Shown here one piece after another: positions 61,443-64,000 of a DNA stretch of 64,000 bases; the first letter of the stretch is position 1, and every line of letters starts with the position of its first letter. Origin of the DNA: Marinilabilia salmonicolor (lineage in GTDB: Bacteria > Bacteroidota > Bacteroidia > Bacteroidales > Marinilabiliaceae). The notes beneath the pieces are model-generated. The model saw only the letters and a program-made list of their open reading frames with translations. It made no database searches and was not told the DNA's origin. The position numbers and the translations under genes were made by a program. The stretch lies in assembly GCF_003003035.1 (NCBI RefSeq), contig NZ_PVTS01000003.1, positions 1 through 64,000 on the forward strand. The letters are read 5' to 3'.

Positions 61443-61478
61443 AAAAACCCCACTGGAAATTTTCCAGTGGGGTTTTTT
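61443..61478 (+). terminator. Terminator after the lipoprotein gene
   Basis: A long perfect stem (AAAAACCCCACTGGAAA with its complement) ends in six T. It isolates the following gene, which must have its own promoter. Confidence 0.92.
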
Positions 61479-61652
61479 AATGAAAAGACCTGACATTTCC
61501 ACACTGAAAGTCTCAGAGCGATGGAGTAGATGCAGGCAAATCTGCCTCACTCTTTCCAAATAGTTTCCGATCGCCTTTTCGAACAAGATATTCCACTAAT
61601 CCATAAACTACCGGAACTTGCCATTTTTTTGGCGAATCAAATTAAAAACAGA

Positions 61653-61660
61653 TATCTTTG
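61653..61660 (+). promoter_or_regulatory. Promoter -7 element of lpxH-like gene
   Basis: TATCTTTG, exact TAnnTTTG. TTGG lies about 20 bp upstream as -33 box. Transcription would start near 61668, which is downstream of ATG 61530 and supports the TTG start at 61692. Confidence 0.6.
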
Positions 61661-61691
61661 TCCGCTGAAACAGAAAACGGAAATTCCGGAT

Positions 61692-62447
61692 TTGGAGCAG
61701 AAAAAGAAAATATACTTTGCCTCGGATGCACATCTGGGAGCCCCTACTATCAGCGATCATCGTGCACATGAGCTTCGCTTTGTGGCATGGCTTGATCAAA
61801 TCAAGGCAGATGCACTTGAAGTTTATCTCATGGGCGACATCTTTGATTTCTGGTTTGAATACAAACATGTGGTACCCCAGGGGCACACCAGGTTTCTGGG
61901 AAAGTTATGCGAACTAACAGACAGCGGAATTCCGGTTCACTTTTTTACCGGCAACCACGATATCTGGGTGTTCGATTATCTCCCCCGAGAAACAGGTGTT
62001 ATCGTTCACAAAGGTCCTTATTTCCCTGTCATCGACGGAAAAAAATTCTTTCTGGCCCATGGCGACGGACTTACACCGGATGAAAAAGCATACAAAAGAC
62101 TCAAAGCACTGTTTACCAATAATCTGGCTCAAAAACTTTTCAAGTGGTTACATCCGGACCTGGGGGTGGGCATAGCTCATTTTTGGAGTCGTAAAAGCCG
62201 GGAAAGCAACCAGGAAGCCGAAACAGCAAAATTTCAGGGTGAAGAAAATGAATGGCTCATCAAATTTGCAAAAAACACCCTAAAGAAAGAACACTTCGAC
62301 TATTTCATCTTCGGTCACCGTCATGTGGCCATCAACCTAAAAATTGCAGAAAACAGCAGAGTATGCTACCTGGGCGACTGGGTACACCATTTCTCGTACG
62401 CTCAATGGGACGGGGAAACGCTGGAACTGAAATACTATCAAGGATAA
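61692..62447 (+). CDS. lpxH: UDP-2,3-diacylglucosamine diphosphatase-like phosphoesterase
   Basis: 251 aa from TTG 61692. ATG 61530 would add 54 residues of unconserved sequence and lies upstream of the predicted promoter. Cleaves UDP-2,3-diacylglucosamine to lipid X in lipid A synthesis, at the inner membrane. Metallophosphoesterase motifs are KIYFASDAHLGAP (DxH), LMGDIFDFWFEY (GDxxD), FTGNHDIWVFDYL (GNHD), FLAHGDG and FGHRHVA (GHRH). FWSRKSRESNQ is in the insertion typical of LpxH-like proteins. A second family remnant lies at 32900. Confidence 0.85.
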   Translation: MEQKKKIYFASDAHLGAPTISDHRAHELRFVAWLDQIKADALEVYLMGDIFDFWFEYKHVVPQGHTRFLGKLCELTDSGIPVHFFTGNHDIWVFDYLPRETGVIVHKGPYFPVIDGKKFFLAHGDGLTPDEKAYKRLKALFTNNLAQKLFKWLHPDLGVGIAHFWSRKSRESNQEAETAKFQGEENEWLIKFAKNTLKKEHFDYFIFGHRHVAINLKIAENSRVCYLGDWVHHFSYAQWDGETLELKYYQG

Positions 62448-62467
62448 TCAACCAATTACAAAACATC

Positions 62468-63553
62468 ATGAATACCAGAAATCTATATTCGGTCATCACC
62501 GGATCGGGAAGTTATCTGCCCCCGGTGGTTGTTCCAAACAAAAAGTTTGTGGGTCAATCGTTTTACAATGAAGACGGCACAAAAATAGAAACCCCCGGAG
62601 AAGAAATTGCTGAAAAGTTTGAACAAATTACCGATATATCGGAGCGTCGGATTGCAGAGGAACAATACACCACTTCTGACATTGCTGCCATTGCTGCCGA
62701 AAAGGCTCTTGAAGATGCCGGTTTCAACCGTGAAAAGCTGGATTACATCATCATAGCACATAATCTGGGAGATATGAAAAGCGGAAGCCTCTACCCCGAT
62801 ATCATGCCCACACTGGCATCGCGTGTAAAGAAGAAACTGGGAATAAAGAGTCATAAAGCCGTAGCCTATGACATGACTTTCGGTTGTCCGGGATGGACAC
62901 AAGCTATGATTCAGGCAAACTATTATCTCAAATCAGGAGATGCCAAAAGCGCCCTGGTCATCGGAGCCGACACACTAAGCAGGGCCATGGATCCTCACGA
63001 CCGTGATTCCATGATTTTTGCGGATGGCGCCGGAGCAGTAGTTCTGGAAGCTGTAGAAAGCGATGAGCCGGTGGGCATGCTCAAGCATGTGACCCGCACG
63101 GATACCGAAGAACATCTGGACCTTTTAATGATGGGCGATTCCTACAATCCGGAGTTGAGGCATGATCAAAAATACGTGAAGATGCTGGGCCGAAAAGTTT
63201 ACAACTACGGACTTACCTATGTGCCGCTGGTGGCGCAGGAATGTCTTGAAATAAATAATCTCACCCTCAAGGATGTCAGCAAGGTGCTTATTCACCAGGC
63301 CAACGCAAAGATGGATGAGGCTATTCTTAAACGTATCTTCAGATTATACGGAGAGAAAGAGGCTGATTTCAGCACCATGCCCATGACCATACGCACGCTC
63401 GGGAACAGCAGTGTGGCGACTGTACCAACTCTTTACGACCTGGTAACAAAAAACCAGATGGAGGGACATGCTCTAAATCCGGGAGACTATGTAATGATGA
63501 CCTCTGTGGGAGCCGGGATGAACATCAATGCATTTATGTACAAAATGCCCTGA
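62468..63553 (+). CDS. 3-Oxoacyl-ACP synthase III family protein (FabH-like)
   Basis: 361 aa from ATG 62468; the open frame continues upstream to 62252 but only inside the preceding gene. Thiolase-fold condensing enzyme. The catalytic Cys lies in DMTFGCPGWTQAMIQANYYL (about 138-157), the His in KVLIHQANAKMDEAIL, and the Asn in IRTLGNSSVATVPTLYDL. All three are present, so it should be active. It is longer than classic FabH (about 320-330) and has an insertion near DMKSGSLYPDIMPTLASRVK. This subfamily may make a branched or secondary starter, or act in lipid synthesis; the housekeeping fabH may be elsewhere. Confidence 0.85.
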   Translation: MNTRNLYSVITGSGSYLPPVVVPNKKFVGQSFYNEDGTKIETPGEEIAEKFEQITDISERRIAEEQYTTSDIAAIAAEKALEDAGFNREKLDYIIIAHNLGDMKSGSLYPDIMPTLASRVKKKLGIKSHKAVAYDMTFGCPGWTQAMIQANYYLKSGDAKSALVIGADTLSRAMDPHDRDSMIFADGAGAVVLEAVESDEPVGMLKHVTRTDTEEHLDLLMMGDSYNPELRHDQKYVKMLGRKVYNYGLTYVPLVAQECLEINNLTLKDVSKVLIHQANAKMDEAILKRIFRLYGEKEADFSTMPMTIRTLGNSSVATVPTLYDLVTKNQMEGHALNPGDYVMMTSVGAGMNINAFMYKMP

Positions 63554-63611
63554 GCCGAAACAGTCAGTAGTTTTTAGTCAGTAGCCAATAGAAGGATTGG
63601 GTTAGTTTTCT

Positions 63612-63648
63612 GAAAAGCAAAAAGGGAATTTCCCTATTTGCTTTTCAG
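63612..63648 (-). terminator. ispD terminator overlapping its stop codon
   Basis: GAAAAGCAAA-AGGG and CCCT-TTTGCTTTTC form a long stem around AATTT. On the minus strand a T run is inside and after the stem. The ispD TAG stop (63634-63636) lies in the 5' arm. Confidence 0.7.
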
Positions 63649-64000
63649 GAATGCTTCAGCCACCACAAGATCGAATGGTGTGGTAATTTTCACATTCTCC
63701 CGGTTTCCCTCAACCAATGTTATCTCATAGCCGGCAGCCTCCACTACAGAAGCGTCATCAGTAAAATCAGGGCTAAAGGGCAATTCGTAAGCTTTCTTTA
63801 GGACGGAAGTCCGGAAAACCTGAGGGGTCTGAATACTCCTGTAAGCATATCTGGGACGCATTTCACTGTTGGGTCCATTCACTTTACGGATAGAATCAAC
63901 CAACTCCATAACCGGGATTACCGCTCCGTATATTTCGGCTGCGTGAAAGCAACGTTTAATCGTTTCAGGAGCAACGAATGGCCGCACCCCGTCGTGAACT
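63634..64000 (-). CDS. ispD: 2-C-methyl-D-erythritol 4-phosphate cytidylyltransferase, C-terminal part
   Basis: Partial: about 122 codons, entering from the right edge. The reading frame at the edge reads VHDGVRPFVAPETIKRC, the IspD motif around the conserved Asp-Gly-Val-Arg. Then come VIPVMELVDSIRKV, AYRSIQTPQVFRTSVLKKAY (TPQ motif), FTDDASVVEAAGYEITLVEG and ENVKITTPFDLVVAEAFL. It activates methylerythritol phosphate with CTP in non-mevalonate isoprenoid synthesis. A GTG/ATG-like internal start near 63987 is not the real one. Confidence 0.92.
   Translation of the reverse strand, partial: VHDGVRPFVAPETIKRCFHAAEIYGAVIPVMELVDSIRKVNGPNSEMRPRYAYRSIQTPQVFRTSVLKKAYELPFSPDFTDDASVVEAAGYEITLVEGNRENVKITTPFDLVVAEAFLKSK

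Noticed and set aside
62252-62467. 5' extension of the KAS III family gene
   Set aside because: Lies within the lpxH-like gene and has no family similarity; ATG 62468 starts just after that gene.

Overview
The window is 64 kb of a Bacteroidota chromosome. Supporting signs are many copies of the Bacteroidota promoter element TAnnTTTG, few Shine-Dalgarno sites, families typical of the phylum (DUF5683, DUF5687, Mpl, Cys-poor TlpA-like lipoproteins, S16 with a long acidic tail) and many intrinsic terminators. Gene content and order suggest the Bacteroidales/Marinilabiliales side of the phylum; that placement is inference. I saw no rRNA, tRNA, CRISPR array or intact insertion sequence. Most of the window is core chromosome.

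Layout. 0.2-2.4 kb: mgtE and rsmA (minus). 2.7-7 kb: two overlapping flippase-like membrane proteins, a DUF151 nuclease-type protein and a NupC-type nucleoside transporter (plus). 7-11.4 kb: trxA and dnaE (minus). 11.8-14.1 kb: rpsP and an acetyl-CoA hydrolase/transferase family enzyme. 14.1-17.6 kb (minus): a beta-repeat surface protein, mpl, and a shortened PhnW-like protein that has lost its catalytic lysine. 17.7-28.6 kb (plus): priA, parA, parB, a DUF5683 protein, a LysM lytic transglycosylase, an SGNH hydrolase overlapping an MBOAT acyltransferase, and a membrane zinc peptidase. 29-36 kb (minus): an ABC ATPase with its DUF5687 permease, a glycosyltransferase, a truncated metallophosphoesterase, gnd and pdxB. 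36.5-41.4 kb: tkt, rimM, an unknown membrane protein, a thioesterase and a Sua5/TsaC protein.

41.4-43.9 kb is the most unusual stretch. It holds two palindromic repeats, a small HTH protein, two tandem double-glycine-leader micropeptides (52 and 50 aa, the second previously easy to miss) that each carry an EF-hand-like DxDGDGKWD loop, and a secreted protein with two retropepsin-type Asp-Thr-Gly motifs plus a PDZ domain. It looks like an undescribed peptide/protease cassette.

44.1-46.4 kb: dapD and ddh, two alternative routes to diaminopimelate, side by side. 47.8-60.1 kb: a complete branched-chain amino acid operon, ilvD-ilvB-ilvN-ilvC-leuA-leuC-leuD-(second LeuA/citramalate-synthase-like)-leuB. 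It is preceded by a textbook attenuator: a leader peptide rich in Leu, Ile and Val, overlapping antiterminator and terminator helices, and a Bacteroidota promoter. Strong hairpins also lie between several cistrons. 60.2-64 kb: a thioredoxin-fold lipoprotein without active-site cysteines, an LpxH-like phosphoesterase, a KAS III family enzyme and the 3' part of ispD.

Several dispersed repeats are present. They are a MITE-like family with GTGCCTGTCCATAAA ends (31.3, 36.1 and 47.3 kb, plus a solo end at 58.9 kb), a repeat of about 95 bp shared by 11.5 and 55.1 kb, and a 33-bp element upstream of both dapD and the glycosyltransferase gene.
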